From: Yersinia mollaretii ATCC 43969
GTDB taxonomy: Bacteria; Pseudomonadota; Gammaproteobacteria; Enterobacterales; Enterobacteriaceae
Assembly: GCF_013282725.1 (NCBI RefSeq)
Contig: NZ_CP054043.1
Coordinates: 3,472,001-3,536,000, forward strand
DNA: 64,000 nucleotides
Reading direction: 5' to 3'
Shown: piece after piece, positions 9,458 to 18,487 of the stretch
Layout of the letters: the number at the start of each line of letters is the position of its first letter
Position numbering within the stretch: the first letter of the stretch is position 1
Program-made: the position numbers and the translations under genes
The notes under the pieces: generated by a model
Database searches by the model: none
What the model saw: only the letters and a program-made list of their open reading frames with translations
Told to the model about the DNA's origin: nothing

Positions 9458-10441
9458 ATGCATAAATTAACTAAGGCGCTGGCCGTGGTTGGGTTAGCAG
9501 CCGTTATGTCACATTCAGCTATTGCCGAGAGCATGAAGTTAGGCTTTCTGGTGAAGCAGCCTGAAGAGCCGTGGTTCCAGACCGAATGGAAATTCGCTGA
9601 CAAAGCGGGCAAGGACTTGGGTTTCGAAGTGATAAAAATTGCGGTGCCCGATGGTGAGAAGACGCTGAATGCGATCGACAGTCTGGCGGCCAGTGGCGCG
9701 AAAGGTTTTGTTATCTGTACACCAGACCCGAAATTGGGGCCAGCCATTGAAGCCAAGGCCCGCAGCTATAACCTGAAAGTGATTGCTGTTGACGATCAAT
9801 TTGTGAATGCCAAAGGCAAACCAATGGAGAGCGTGCCGTTAGTGATGATGGCTGCAACCAAAATTGGTGAGCGCCAAGGGCAGGAGCTGTGGAAAGAGAT
9901 GAACAGTCGTGGCTGGCAGCCGGGCGAAACAGCGGTGATGGCGATCACTTCCGATGAGCTGGACACTGCACGCCGCCGTACCAGTGGGTCAATGGATGCA
10001 CTGAAAGCAGCGGGCTTCCCAGAAAAACAGATCTACAAAGTCCCGACTAAATCCAATGATATCCCCGGCGCATTTGATGCGGCCAACTCGATGTTAGTGC
10101 AGCATCCTGAAGTGAAAAACTGGCTGATTGTCGGTATGAATGACAATACGGTGCTGGGTGGCGTGCGCGCAACAGAAGGTCAGGGCTTTAAAGCGCCGAA
10201 TGTCATCGGCATTGGTATCAACGGGGTGGATGCGGTGAGCGAACTCTCCAAAGGTCAGGCGACGGGCTTCTATGGCTCCCTGCTACCTAGCCCAGATATT
10301 CATGGCTATAAGAGCATCCAGATGCTGCATGACTGGGTGACCAAAGATGTTGAACCGGCCAAATTTACCGAAGTGACTGATGTGGTGCTGATCACTCGGG
10401 ATAACTTCAAGGTCGAGTTAGAGAAAAAAGGCTTGATGTAA
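9458..10441 (+). CDS. araF: L-arabinose-binding periplasmic protein
   Basis: High-affinity periplasmic receptor of the AraFGH importer. The protein has 327 aa with a Sec signal peptide of about 23 residues ending AIA before ESMKLGF. The mature part follows AraF closely (KQPEEPWFQTEW, DDQFVNAKGKPM, SDELDTARRRT, VGMNDNTVLGGVRATEGQ). A CCGGAGA ribosome site precedes the ATG. First gene of araFGH, divergent from araBA. A hairpin follows the gene. Confidence 0.96.
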   Translation: MHKLTKALAVVGLAAVMSHSAIAESMKLGFLVKQPEEPWFQTEWKFADKAGKDLGFEVIKIAVPDGEKTLNAIDSLAASGAKGFVICTPDPKLGPAIEAKARSYNLKVIAVDDQFVNAKGKPMESVPLVMMAATKIGERQGQELWKEMNSRGWQPGETAVMAITSDELDTARRRTSGSMDALKAAGFPEKQIYKVPTKSNDIPGAFDAANSMLVQHPEVKNWLIVGMNDNTVLGGVRATEGQGFKAPNVIGIGINGVDAVSELSKGQATGFYGSLLPSPDIHGYKSIQMLHDWVTKDVEPAKFTEVTDVVLITRDNFKVELEKKGLM

Positions 10442-10466
10442 TTCCGTAACGCGCTATGGCGAACTG

Positions 10467-10488
10467 GGGGCAGGCTGCGGCTTGCCCC
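10467..10488 (+). terminator. araF-araG intercistronic hairpin
   Basis: GGGGCAGG pairs with the CTTGCCCC side to give an 8-bp stem (one G-T pair) without a T-run. It sits 26 bp after the araF stop. Such structures commonly protect the binding-protein mRNA and lower expression of the membrane genes; that role is inferred. Confidence 0.5.
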
Positions 10489-10565
10489 AATTCACTCAGC
10501 AAATCTGTCATTAATAACCATGTCATTAGCTGGGCAGTGCAACCCCACTTTATAAGGAAGCCATC

Positions 10566-12137
10566 ATGTCAGCACTCCATTCTGCGTTACAAGCCGAGTT
10601 GGAAGCCGATCAGTCACCTTATCTGGCTTTTTGTGGCATCGGAAAAAGTTTCCCCGGTGTTCAGGCGCTGGATGATATTAGTTTTACCTGTCAAGCGGGC
10701 CAGATCCATGCCTTGATGGGCGAGAATGGTGCGGGAAAATCGACCCTGCTGAAAATTCTCAGTGGCAACTACACGCCGACGCAGGGCGAAATCCATATCC
10801 GAGGCAAAGCGGTTAACTTTACCAATACCACCGAAGCGCTCGACGCCGGTGTTGCCATTATTTATCAGGAGCTGCATCTGGTTCCTGAAATGACCGTGGC
10901 AGAAAATATCTATCTGGGCCAATTGCCGACCAAAATGGGCATGGTGGATCGCAAGTTACTGCGTTATGAATCCGCTATACAGCTCGCCCATCTGGGGCTG
11001 GACATTGATCCTGATACCCCACTGAAATATCTCTCCATCGGCCAATGGCAGATGGTAGAAATCGCCAAAGCGCTGGCCCGCAATGCCAAAATTATCGCTT
11101 TCGATGAGCCAACCAGTTCACTCTCCGCCCGCGAGATCGAACAACTGTTTCGGGTGATCCGCGAATTGCGCGCCGAAGGGCGGGTCATTTTGTATGTCTC
11201 TCACCGCATGGAAGAGATTTTTGCACTCAGCGATGCCATTACCGTGTTCAAAGATGGCCGCTATGTGCGCACCTTTGATGATATGGCCCAAGTCAATAAC
11301 GACTCGTTGGTGCAAGCCATGGTCGGGCGCAATCTGGGGGATATCTACGGTTATCAGCCACGTGAACTTGGGCCTGAACGCCTCACACTGCAAGCGGTAA
11401 AAGCCATTGGCGTAAAAACACCTATCTCCCTTACCGTGCATCAAGGGGAGATTGTGGGTCTGTTTGGCTTGGTCGGTGCGGGCCGAAGTGAATTACTGAA
11501 AGGGGTGTTTGGCGGCACAAAATTGACCAGCGGGCAGGTTTTGCTGGATGGCAAACCGCTCACCATTCGTTCGCCGATTGACGCCATCACCGCCGGTATC
11601 ATGCTCTGCCCAGAGGATCGCAAAGCTGACGGTATCATTCCGGTTCATTCTGTGCAGGACAATATCAACATCAGCGCCCGGCGCAAAACCTTGACGGCGG
11701 GCTGCCTGATCAACAACCGCTGGGAGCGGGAAAATGCGGCCTTACGCATTGAGTCGCTGAATATCAAAACCCCCGGTGCTCAACAGCTAATTATGAATCT
11801 CTCCGGGGGCAACCAGCAGAAAGCCATACTTGGCCGCTGGTTATCCGAAGATATGAAAGTGATCCTGCTGGATGAACCGACCCGAGGGATTGACGTCGGC
11901 GCTAAGCATGAGATCTATAACGTCATTTATCAACTGGCGAAGCAGGGCATTGCCGTGCTGTTTGCCTCCAGTGATTTGCCGGAAGTTCTCGGGTTGGCAG
12001 ACCGGATCGTGGTGATGCGTGAAGGGGCGATCTCCGGTGAGTTAGACCACGGTGATGCCACTGAAGAGCAGGCGTTAAGTCTGGCGATGCTACGTACCCC
12101 CCATATTGCTACTGATGTTTATGCATCACAGAGCTGA
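10566..12137 (+). CDS. araG: L-arabinose import ATP-binding protein
   Basis: Cytoplasmic ATPase with two fused ABC domains, as in the sugar (CUT2) family; 523 aa against 504 in E. coli, with a longer N-terminus. Domain 1 has Walker [10 protein letters not shown] (about 57), signature LSIGQWQ and Walker [14 protein letters not shown]. Domain 2 has a degenerate Walker A (GLVGAGRSE), LSGGNQQK and [15 protein letters not shown]. An AAGGAAG ribosome site precedes the ATG. It forms the pump with AraH and receives arabinose from AraF. Confidence 0.96.
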   Translation: MSALHSALQAELEADQSPYLAFCGIGKSFPGVQALDDISFTCQAGQIHALMGENGAGKSTLLKILSGNYTPTQGEIHIRGKAVNFTNTTEALDAGVAIIYQELHLVPEMTVAENIYLGQLPTKMGMVDRKLLRYESAIQLAHLGLDIDPDTPLKYLSIGQWQMVEIAKALARNAKIIAFDEPTSSLSAREIEQLFRVIRELRAEGRVILYVSHRMEEIFALSDAITVFKDGRYVRTFDDMAQVNNDSLVQAMVGRNLGDIYGYQPRELGPERLTLQAVKAIGVKTPISLTVHQGEIVGLFGLVGAGRSELLKGVFGGTKLTSGQVLLDGKPLTIRSPIDAITAGIMLCPEDRKADGIIPVHSVQDNINISARRKTLTAGCLINNRWERENAALRIESLNIKTPGAQQLIMNLSGGNQQKAILGRWLSEDMKVILLDEPTRGIDVGAKHEIYNVIYQLAKQGIAVLFASSDLPEVLGLADRIVVMREGAISGELDHGDATEEQALSLAMLRTPHIATDVYASQS

Positions 12138-12176
12138 TGCCGCGCCTGCGGTTGCCTGATTGTAAAGGAGTGAACC

Positions 12177-13208
12177 ATGTCCAGCGTTACTTTGAATTCT
12201 GATAAGAAGAGTCCGGCATCATCAAATCAGTCGCAGCCCCCACAGGATGCGCCCGCCAAAGGGGGATTCGGCTTATCCCGCATCTGGGATAGCTACGGCA
12301 TGCTGGTGGTGTTCGCGGTGGTCTTTATTGGCTGCGTGATATTTGTGCCTAATTTTGGTTCTTTCATCAATATGAAAGGGCTGGGATTGGCTATCTCGAT
12401 GTCAGGGATGGTGGCTTGTGGCATGCTGTTTTGTCTGGCCTCCGGCGACTTTGACTTATCCGTCGCCTCGGTGATTGCCTGCGCAGGTGTCACCACCGCG
12501 GTGGTGATCAATATGACCGAAAGCCTGTGGTTGGGGGTCGGTGCGGGTCTGCTGCTGGGGGCATTATGTGGTTTGATTAACGGCTTTGTGATTGCCCGCC
12601 TGAAAATCAACGCCTTGATCACGACTCTGGCGACCATGCAGATTGTCCGTGGCCTGGCCTACATCATCTCTGACGGTAAAGCCGTCGGGATCGAAGATGA
12701 ACGTTTCTTCGCCCTCGGTTACACCAACTGGCTCGGTTTGCCAGCGCCCATCTGGATAACCATTGCCTGTCTGGCCCTGTTTGGTTTCCTGCTGAATAAA
12801 ACCACTTTTGGCCGCAATACACTGGCGATTGGTGGCAATGAAGATGCGGCTCGTCTGGCGGGTGTTCCGGTGGTTCGCACCAAAATCATTATCTTTGTGT
12901 TGTCGGGGTTAGTGTCGGCAGCAGCAGGGATTATTTTGGCGTCGCGCATGACCAGTGGTCAGCCTATGACCTCGATTGGCTATGAGCTGATTGTAATCTC
13001 TGCCTGTGTACTGGGTGGGGTTTCACTGAAAGGCGGGATCGGCAAAATCTCCTACGTTATCGCCGGTATCCTAATTCTGGGGACAGTCGAAAATGCCATG
13101 AACCTGTTGAACATTTCGCCGTTCTCACAATATGTGGTGCGCGGCTTGATCCTGCTGGCAGCGGTGATCTTCGACCGTTACAAACAGCTGGCTAAGCGGA
13201 CGGTATAA
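12177..13208 (+). CDS. araH: L-arabinose import permease
   Basis: Inner-membrane permease of the arabinose importer, 343 aa. A hydrophilic N-terminal tail of about 35 residues is followed by about ten hydrophobic segments. CUT2 permease blocks include CLASGDFDLSVASV, GFVIARLKINALITTLATM and ARLAGVPV. An AAGGAG site lies 6 nt before the ATG. Third gene of araFGH. A perfect 10-bp hairpin (13268-13295) separates it from araC. Confidence 0.95.
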   Translation: MSSVTLNSDKKSPASSNQSQPPQDAPAKGGFGLSRIWDSYGMLVVFAVVFIGCVIFVPNFGSFINMKGLGLAISMSGMVACGMLFCLASGDFDLSVASVIACAGVTTAVVINMTESLWLGVGAGLLLGALCGLINGFVIARLKINALITTLATMQIVRGLAYIISDGKAVGIEDERFFALGYTNWLGLPAPIWITIACLALFGFLLNKTTFGRNTLAIGGNEDAARLAGVPVVRTKIIIFVLSGLVSAAAGIILASRMTSGQPMTSIGYELIVISACVLGGVSLKGGIGKISYVIAGILILGTVENAMNLLNISPFSQYVVRGLILLAAVIFDRYKQLAKRTV

Positions 13209-13267
13209 ACCGTCGGATGGCAGAAAAATCCATAAAAATGCCCTCTGGCTCACAATTCTGTCATCAC

Positions 13268-13295
13268 TATCGGGCGGCGTAAAATCCGCCCGATA
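13268..13295 (+). terminator. Hairpin after araH
   Basis: Perfect 10-bp stem TATCGGGCGG/CCGCCCGATA with an 8-nt loop. There is no T-run, so it may be a Rho-assisted terminator or an mRNA-stabilising structure that separates araFGH from araC. Confidence 0.55.
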
Positions 13296-13355
13296 AACTG
13301 AATAAGTAGGGTGAGTTTGCACACCAAAATCAGATCAAGGCACCAAGGAGGCTAA

Positions 13356-14288
13356 ATGTATCATCGAATGGTTCAGGAACCGCAACCCAATCCATTGCTG
13401 CCGGGCTACACTTTTAACGCCTATCTGGTGGCCGGATTAACCCCGATTCTGGCAGACGGACCACTCGATTTCTTTATCGACAGACCGGGTGGCATGAAGG
13501 GCTATATTCTCAATCTGACCATCAAGGGTCAGGGCAAGATTTTTGACGGCGAAAATACCTTTTACAGCAATCCCGGCGACTTACTGCTCTTTCCCCCAAA
13601 AGCCTCGCACTATTATGGCCGCTCACCGAACAGTGACTGCTGGTATCACCGCTGGGTCTACTTCCGGCCACGGGCTTATTGGGCTGACTGGTTGGAGTGG
13701 CACAGTAAAACCCATGAAGTGGGGCGCTTATCATTACCCAACAATAACTTGCTGCTGGAGTTTGATCGCCTGTTTGCCAATATCGAACAGACGCAAAAGT
13801 CGGGTCGGCGTTTTGGTGAAGAGTTAGGGATGAATTTACTGGAGCGGTTGCTGTTACGGGCGATGGAGGAGGATCCCCTGAGTCCGCAGCGCATTATGGA
13901 CCCGCGTGTCATTGAGGCCTGTCAGTTTATTACCGGTAATCTGGCGGGTGAGTTGCGCATTGACGAAGTAGCACGGCATGTCTGTTTGTCACCGTCGCGA
14001 CTGGCGCACCTGTTCCGCGAGCAAGTGGGGATCAATATTCTGCGCTGGCGTGAAGATCAACGGGTGATTCGGGCGAAGTTGTTACTGCAAACCACGCAAG
14101 AACCCATTGCCACAATTGGCCGGGTGGTAGGGTATGACGATCAGCTCTATTTCTCCCGTGTTTTCCGCAAACGCGTAGGGGTCAGCCCCAGTGATTTCAG
14201 GCGTCGCAGCATTGAAACCAACTACCCGCAACGGAGTCTGCGCCAACCCGAATGGCGAGAAAATGGCGAGGCTATTGTGCGGGTTTAA
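13356..14288 (+). CDS. araC: Arabinose operon regulator
   Basis: Dual activator/repressor of the ara genes, 310 aa (E. coli 292). The N-terminal cupin arm binds arabinose ([27 protein letters not shown]). The C-terminal AraC/XylS domain has two helix-turn-helices ([20 protein letters not shown] and the [21 protein letters not shown] region). An AAGGAGG ribosome site stands 5 nt before the ATG. Unlike E. coli, where araC is divergent from araBAD, it sits behind araFGH on the same strand and so may share its transcript. The extra C-terminal tail is not explained. Confidence 0.95.
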   Translation: MYHRMVQEPQPNPLLPGYTFNAYLVAGLTPILADGPLDFFIDRPGGMKGYILNLTIKGQGKIFDGENTFYSNPGDLLLFPPKASHYYGRSPNSDCWYHRWVYFRPRAYWADWLEWHSKTHEVGRLSLPNNNLLLEFDRLFANIEQTQKSGRRFGEELGMNLLERLLLRAMEEDPLSPQRIMDPRVIEACQFITGNLAGELRIDEVARHVCLSPSRLAHLFREQVGINILRWREDQRVIRAKLLLQTTQEPIATIGRVVGYDDQLYFSRVFRKRVGVSPSDFRRRSIETNYPQRSLRQPEWRENGEAIVRV

Positions 14289-14403
14289 GCCCGCGGGTCA
14301 CGTTAAGCAAAAAATTACCTCTTGTCGCGGGAATCATCATGGTGTCAAATCGATTGAACGAGTGATATCAAGTAACAAAATCTCCTGAGATAAGAGGGAA
14401 ACA

Positions 14404-15453
14404 ATGGCTGAAAAAATAAAAGTGGGTCTACTGGGCTACGGCTACGCCAGTAAAACTTTCCATGCGCCGCTGATTATGGGCACACCGGGGCTAGAACTGG
14501 CAGGGGTGTCCAGCAGTGATGCCAGTAAAGTGCATGCTGACTGGCCCACAATGACGGTTGTTTCAGACCCGCAAGCACTATTTGATGATCCTTCCATCGA
14601 CCTCATCGTGATTCCCACCCCCAATGACACCCATTTCCCGCTGGCCCAAAAAGCACTGGCGGCAGGCAAACATGTGGTGGTCGATAAACCTTTCACTGTG
14701 ACACTGTCACAAGCGAATGAACTGAAACGGCAGGCCGAGGAGGCCGATTTACTGCTCTCGGTGTTCCACAATCGGCGCTGGGACAGTGATTTCCTGACAC
14801 TCAAAACTCTACTGGCCGAAGGTGCGCTGGGAAAAGTGGTCTACTTTGAGTCTCATTTTGACCGCTATCGCCCAGAAATTCGCCAGCGCTGGCGTGAGCA
14901 AGCTGGGGCTGGCAGTGGTATTTGGTACGACTTGGGACCACATTTGCTGGATCAGGCACTGCAACTGTTTGGTCTACCAGAGACGCTGAATGTGGATTTG
15001 GGGATGTTGCGGCCCGGCGCGGAGTCCGTGGACTATTTCCATGCAGTTCTCAGCTATCCGGGACAGCGCGTTGTACTGCACGGCACGGTTCTGGCGGCAG
15101 CAGAAACGGCACGTTACATTGTGCACGGGATGCAGGGCAGCTACATCAAGTTTGGTCTGGACCCACAAGAGGATCGGCTGAAAGCGGGTGAGCGTTTACC
15201 GCAGGCGGACTGGGGTTATGATATGCGCGATGGTGTGGTGACACTGTCACATGATGGTGTTCTGGCTGAGAAGCCGCTGCTGACATTACCGGGTAATTAT
15301 CCTGCTTATTATGCTGGTATCCGTGATGCTATTTTGGGCACTGCACCGAATCCTGTTCCGGCCTCAGAAGCAATTAAAGTGATGGAGCTGATTGAGCTGG
15401 GTATGGCTTCCGACCAACAGAAAAAAGCGCTGCCAGTTTCGTCAGCAAACTGA
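14404..15453 (+). CDS. ydgJ: Gfo/Idh/MocA-family oxidoreductase YdgJ
   Basis: Predicted NAD(P)-dependent cytoplasmic dehydrogenase of unknown substrate, 349 aa. The N-terminal Rossmann fold shows VGLLGYGYASKTFHAPLI; the EKP-like catalytic motif is VVDKPFTV; the C-terminal domain has SGIWYDLGPHLLDQAL. The sequence is close to E. coli YdgJ throughout and its position beside add is the E. coli arrangement. A GAGGGAAAC ribosome site precedes the ATG. A yfeH-like gene follows after 40 bp and may be cotranscribed. Confidence 0.92.
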   Translation: MAEKIKVGLLGYGYASKTFHAPLIMGTPGLELAGVSSSDASKVHADWPTMTVVSDPQALFDDPSIDLIVIPTPNDTHFPLAQKALAAGKHVVVDKPFTVTLSQANELKRQAEEADLLLSVFHNRRWDSDFLTLKTLLAEGALGKVVYFESHFDRYRPEIRQRWREQAGAGSGIWYDLGPHLLDQALQLFGLPETLNVDLGMLRPGAESVDYFHAVLSYPGQRVVLHGTVLAAAETARYIVHGMQGSYIKFGLDPQEDRLKAGERLPQADWGYDMRDGVVTLSHDGVLAEKPLLTLPGNYPAYYAGIRDAILGTAPNPVPASEAIKVMELIELGMASDQQKKALPVSSAN

Positions 15454-15493
15454 GTTTCGTCTCACCCTGAGCGCAGTTATGGAAAACTTTGGC

Positions 15494-16513
15494 ATGTCAT
15501 GGCTACAAAAATTAAAGATAGATAAATTCTTATTAGTGCTGATTTTGGTAGTGATTATCGCGTCGATCTTCCCGTGTGAAGGGGAAGTCAAAGTGTGGTT
15601 TGAGCATCTGACGACGGCAGCCATTGCGCTGTTGTTTTTTATGCACGGTGCCAAGTTATCCCGCGCGGCGATCGTCTCCGGCATGGGGCATTGGAAGTTA
15701 CATCTGGTGGTGTTCCTCAGTACCTTTGCCTTATTCCCGCTGCTGGGTTTGGGCATGAATGTACTGGTCCCCGGTGTATTAACCCCGACGCTCTATCTGG
15801 GCTTCCTCTATCTTTGTGCGCTGCCCGCCACAGTGCAATCCGCCATCGCCTATACCTCGGTGGCGGGGGGCAATGTGGCTGCTGCAATATGCAGCGCATC
15901 GGCGTCCAGCATTCTCGGTGTGTTCCTATCACCGATTCTGGTGGGCATGTTGATGCAGACTCAGGGCGGTGACACCGATACCTTGCATGCGATTGGTTCC
16001 ATCGTCATGCAATTGATGGTGCCATTTATTGTCGGCCATCTATCACGTCCGCTGATTGCCAAGTGGGTTGAACGCCATAAGAAGTTGGTTAATATCACTG
16101 ACCGGTCATCGATACTGTTGGTGGTCTATGTGGCGTTCAGCGAAGCGGTGGTGCAGGGGATTTGGCATCAAATTGATGGTTGGTCGCTGTTGGCCATATT
16201 GGTCTGTTCGATGGTTCTGCTGACGGTAGTATTGGTAGTCAATACTTTGGCGGCACGTTGGCTGGGTTTCAATACTGCCGATGAAATCACCATTGTGTTT
16301 TGCGGCTCGAAGAAAAGTCTGGCGAATGGGATTCCGATGGCCAATGTCCTGTTCCCTGCCTCTGTGGTGGGGGTTATGGTATTGCCACTGATGATATTCC
16401 ATCAGGTCCAATTGATGGTTTGTGCGGTGTTAGCACAACGCTATGCCAAGCGGGTTGCCCGAGAGCATGCTGAAAAAGAGCAAATGGCAACGAATCAGGC
16501 TGAAAGTCAGTAG
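15494..16513 (+). CDS. yfeH: Bile acid:sodium symporter family protein, YfeH-like
   Basis: Polytopic inner-membrane protein of the SBF/BASS-like family, about 339 aa with some nine to ten hydrophobic segments. It aligns along its length with E. coli YfeH (TTAAIALLFFMHGAKLS, GFLYLCALPATVQSAIA, VFCGSKKSLANGIPMAN). The substrate is unknown. Start choice: ATG 15494 gives the MSWLQKL start nearest to YfeH. ATG 15479 is equally possible, having GAGCG 5 nt upstream. The gene ends 28 bp before a strong terminator shared with add. In E. coli yfeH lies elsewhere, so its place beside ydgJ is lineage-specific. Confidence 0.85.
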   Translation: MSWLQKLKIDKFLLVLILVVIIASIFPCEGEVKVWFEHLTTAAIALLFFMHGAKLSRAAIVSGMGHWKLHLVVFLSTFALFPLLGLGMNVLVPGVLTPTLYLGFLYLCALPATVQSAIAYTSVAGGNVAAAICSASASSILGVFLSPILVGMLMQTQGGDTDTLHAIGSIVMQLMVPFIVGHLSRPLIAKWVERHKKLVNITDRSSILLVVYVAFSEAVVQGIWHQIDGWSLLAILVCSMVLLTVVLVVNTLAARWLGFNTADEITIVFCGSKKSLANGIPMANVLFPASVVGVMVLPLMIFHQVQLMVCAVLAQRYAKRVAREHAEKEQMATNQAESQ

Positions 16514-16541
16514 TTAAGCCATAATCAAAGTAAAATGAAAC

Positions 16542-16578
16542 AAAACGCCCGTACTTCTATGAAATACGGGCGTTTTTT
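16542..16578. terminator. Bidirectional terminator between yfeH-like gene and add
   Basis: Perfect 12-bp stem AAAACGCCCGTA/TACGGGCGTTTT with an 11-nt loop. It is followed by six T on the plus strand and by TTTT on the minus strand. Confidence 0.9.
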
Positions 16579-16597
16579 ATGGGGTCGTCTTAGTCAT

Positions 16598-17596
16598 TTA
16601 CCCACGAATTTTATCGCGCAGCGCCTGTTTCTCGGTTTCACTGATAAAGGCCAAGGTCAGCCCATTCTCCTGCGCCTGACGAATCTCTTGTGGCGTCAAC
16701 CCCGCAGCGGGTGCCGCGACATGGTACTCATTAGCAATCTCGATACCTTGAACCGCAGGATCATCGGTATTGATTGAGGCAAGGACACCATGACGCAAGA
16801 AGGCTGCCAAAGGGTGTGTTGCCAAATCCGCGACTGTGCTGGTCTGAATATTGGAGGTCAGGCAGGACTCGATACCGATTTTGTGCTCAGCCAAATAATC
16901 CATCAATTTGATATCTTCTACCGCTTTAACTCCGTGACCAATACGTTCTGCGCCTAACTCGCGGATCGCCTGCCAGATACTTTCAGGGCCAGCAGCTTCA
17001 CCTGCATGAACAGTAATGCGCAAACCCGCGTCCCGTGCACGATTGAAGTGGCTACGGAAAAGACCACCGGGGAAACCCAGCTCATCACCGGCCAGATCCA
17101 GCGCGGTAATACTGTCGCGATGCGCCAGTAAACCCTCCAGCTCCTGCAAACACGCCTGTTCACCAAAAGTGCGGCTAAGAATGCCGATCAGGCGAATATC
17201 AATATCAAAATCACGACAACCAGACGTAATACCATCAACCACCGCTTCAACGACACCCGCGACTGGCAATTGATGCTTCATTGCCATATAAAACGGTGAG
17301 AAGCGAAGCTCCGCATAGTGTAAACCCGCATTGGCGGCGTCTTCGACATTCTCATAAGCCACACGGCGGCAGGCATCGAGAGAGCCTAAAACGGCGACGC
17401 CCCAATCCAGTTTTTGCAGAAAGCTCACCAGATCAGGTTCAGTTTTGGTGATTTGTACATGCGGGCGCAGGGCATTGATCTCATCAGCAGGCAGCGACAG
17501 ATTAAACTGGCGGCCTAAATCGAGAATAGTTTGCGCACGGATATTGCCATCAAGATGGCGATGAATGTCGGTCAGAGGGAGGCGGGGATCAATCAT
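16598..17596 (-). CDS. add: Adenosine deaminase
   Basis: Zinc enzyme deaminating (deoxy)adenosine to (deoxy)inosine; 332 aa, E. coli 333. Zinc ligands and catalytic residues are visible: HRHLDGN near the N-terminus, [12 protein letters not shown] (His and Glu), SCLTSNIQT and [11 protein letters not shown] (Asp pair). Start 17596 matches the MID start of E. coli; a GTG at 17608 would only add four residues. A CRP-like site and a TATAAT box lie upstream. In E. coli add directly follows malY; here an AT-rich insertion separates them. Confidence 0.95.
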   Translation of the reverse strand: MIDPRLPLTDIHRHLDGNIRAQTILDLGRQFNLSLPADEINALRPHVQITKTEPDLVSFLQKLDWGVAVLGSLDACRRVAYENVEDAANAGLHYAELRFSPFYMAMKHQLPVAGVVEAVVDGITSGCRDFDIDIRLIGILSRTFGEQACLQELEGLLAHRDSITALDLAGDELGFPGGLFRSHFNRARDAGLRITVHAGEAAGPESIWQAIRELGAERIGHGVKAVEDIKLMDYLAEHKIGIESCLTSNIQTSTVADLATHPLAAFLRHGVLASINTDDPAVQGIEIANEYHVAAPAAGLTPQEIRQAQENGLTLAFISETEKQALRDKIRG

Positions 17597-17648
17597 ATGT
17601 GCACTCACTTTTTATCAGAAGTAGATTCTTGTGGGTAAAGTGCAGAAC

Positions 17649-17654
17649 ATTATA
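17649..17654 (-). promoter_or_regulatory. -10 box of the predicted add promoter
   Basis: Perfect TATAAT on the minus strand, 52 bp upstream of the add start. The -35 region 17-18 bp away (GGATAT/TGGATA) is poor, which fits an activator-dependent promoter. Confidence 0.5.
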
Positions 17655-17694
17655 AAAACAAACCAATGAAAATATCCACTAAGTTGCATGAAAA

Positions 17695-17710
17695 AGTGAC
17701 TCGTGTCACA
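17695..17710. promoter_or_regulatory. CRP-like site upstream of add
   Basis: AGTGACTCGTGTCACA: both half-sites are near consensus, with one mismatch to TGTGA-N6-TCACA. Its centre is about 60 bp from the start point expected from the TATAAT box, the class I spacing. Confidence 0.6.
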
Positions 17711-17788
17711 TGTGCTGATGGGGTAAAAGAGAATCAGATTCAGATGTTGCACCACTCATTAGCTGAATGGTGCTTGGAAAAATGAGGG

Positions 17789-17899
17789 TTACTGTGGTGG
17801 GAGAATGACCTTCACTATTTTTAACGTGCCATTTTTTTCGGCAGCGACAAAAGCTGCTTTAGCGCGTTTCATTCCTTCTTTCTTACGCTGCAGTATCAT
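17789..17899 (-). CDS. Possible 36-aa basic peptide overlapping the upstream gene
   Basis: Short reading frame (ATG 17899, TAA 17789) starting inside the last codons of the 192-aa gene, in another frame (ATG 17 bp before that gene's TAA ends). The peptide is Lys-rich, with RKKEGMKRAKAAF near the start and VKVILPPQ at the end. No clear ribosome site is present, so translation would rely on coupling. It could also be the C-terminus of the upstream protein displaced by a frameshift. Confidence 0.3.
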   Translation of the reverse strand: MILQRKKEGMKRAKAAFVAAEKNGTLKIVKVILPPQ

Positions 17900-18461
17900 A
17901 AAATCGAGGTGTTTTGATGGCATATCCTCTTCCTCCTTCACCAATATCTATTTTGATTTCAACGGGAATGTCGAAGTCCTGATTTTCACATAATCGATCA
18001 TAAAACATTTTTAGTCTTGTATTAATTGCCACGGACAAATATGCCCTAGGCTTAAACTTATTATAATGATTGGTAATTATAATATTTAATGCATTTCCTA
18101 ATCGCATTAAACTTTGATAGCCTAGTTTACTGTATTCTGCTGTGGGTAATTCGAAATAGAGATCATTACGAAAATTTTCTGCCCGATCAAATTTTACCTC
18201 GTATGTATTTGCAGGAATTATAAATCCTACATCGTCATTAGAAAAACTAGATGTCCCCCCATTTTCTAACATGACAACTTCGGAGAAAATAATAATAAAA
18301 TCATGATCATCAATTGAAAAATTTAGTCGGTGAAAAATGAAATCGCCATAGTTTGCAGTTATAAAATTCATGTTTTCTATTCTAGGCACAAATCCTTGTT
18401 TCCTATAAATAAATGTAACTCCTCCAAGAGAGAAGTCACATTTTATATTTATTTGATGCAC
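17883..18461 (-). CDS. Unknown 192-aa protein, AT-rich
   Basis: I do not recognise this protein. It has 192 aa, no signal peptide and no transmembrane helix, and alternates hydrophobic and charged residues as a beta-rich fold would (FIIIFSEVVML, VGFIIPANTYEVKFDR). The GTG start at 18461 lies 27 bp after the malY stop and has no good ribosome site. ATG 18371 is an alternative start. Base composition is clearly more AT-rich than the flanking malY and add, which are adjacent in E. coli. This suggests a horizontally acquired insertion, perhaps truncated at its 5' end. Confidence 0.55.
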   Translation of the reverse strand: MHQINIKCDFSLGGVTFIYRKQGFVPRIENMNFITANYGDFIFHRLNFSIDDHDFIIIFSEVVMLENGGTSSFSNDDVGFIIPANTYEVKFDRAENFRNDLYFELPTAEYSKLGYQSLMRLGNALNIIITNHYNKFKPRAYLSVAINTRLKMFYDRLCENQDFDIPVEIKIDIGEGGRGYAIKTPRFYDTAA

Positions 18462-18487
18462 AAACAGTTATAACCGACGAAACTCTG

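Noticed and set aside
14279..14294. GCGGG/CCCGC hairpin over the araC stop as terminator
   Set aside because: Only 5 bp of stem and no T-run; not convincing.
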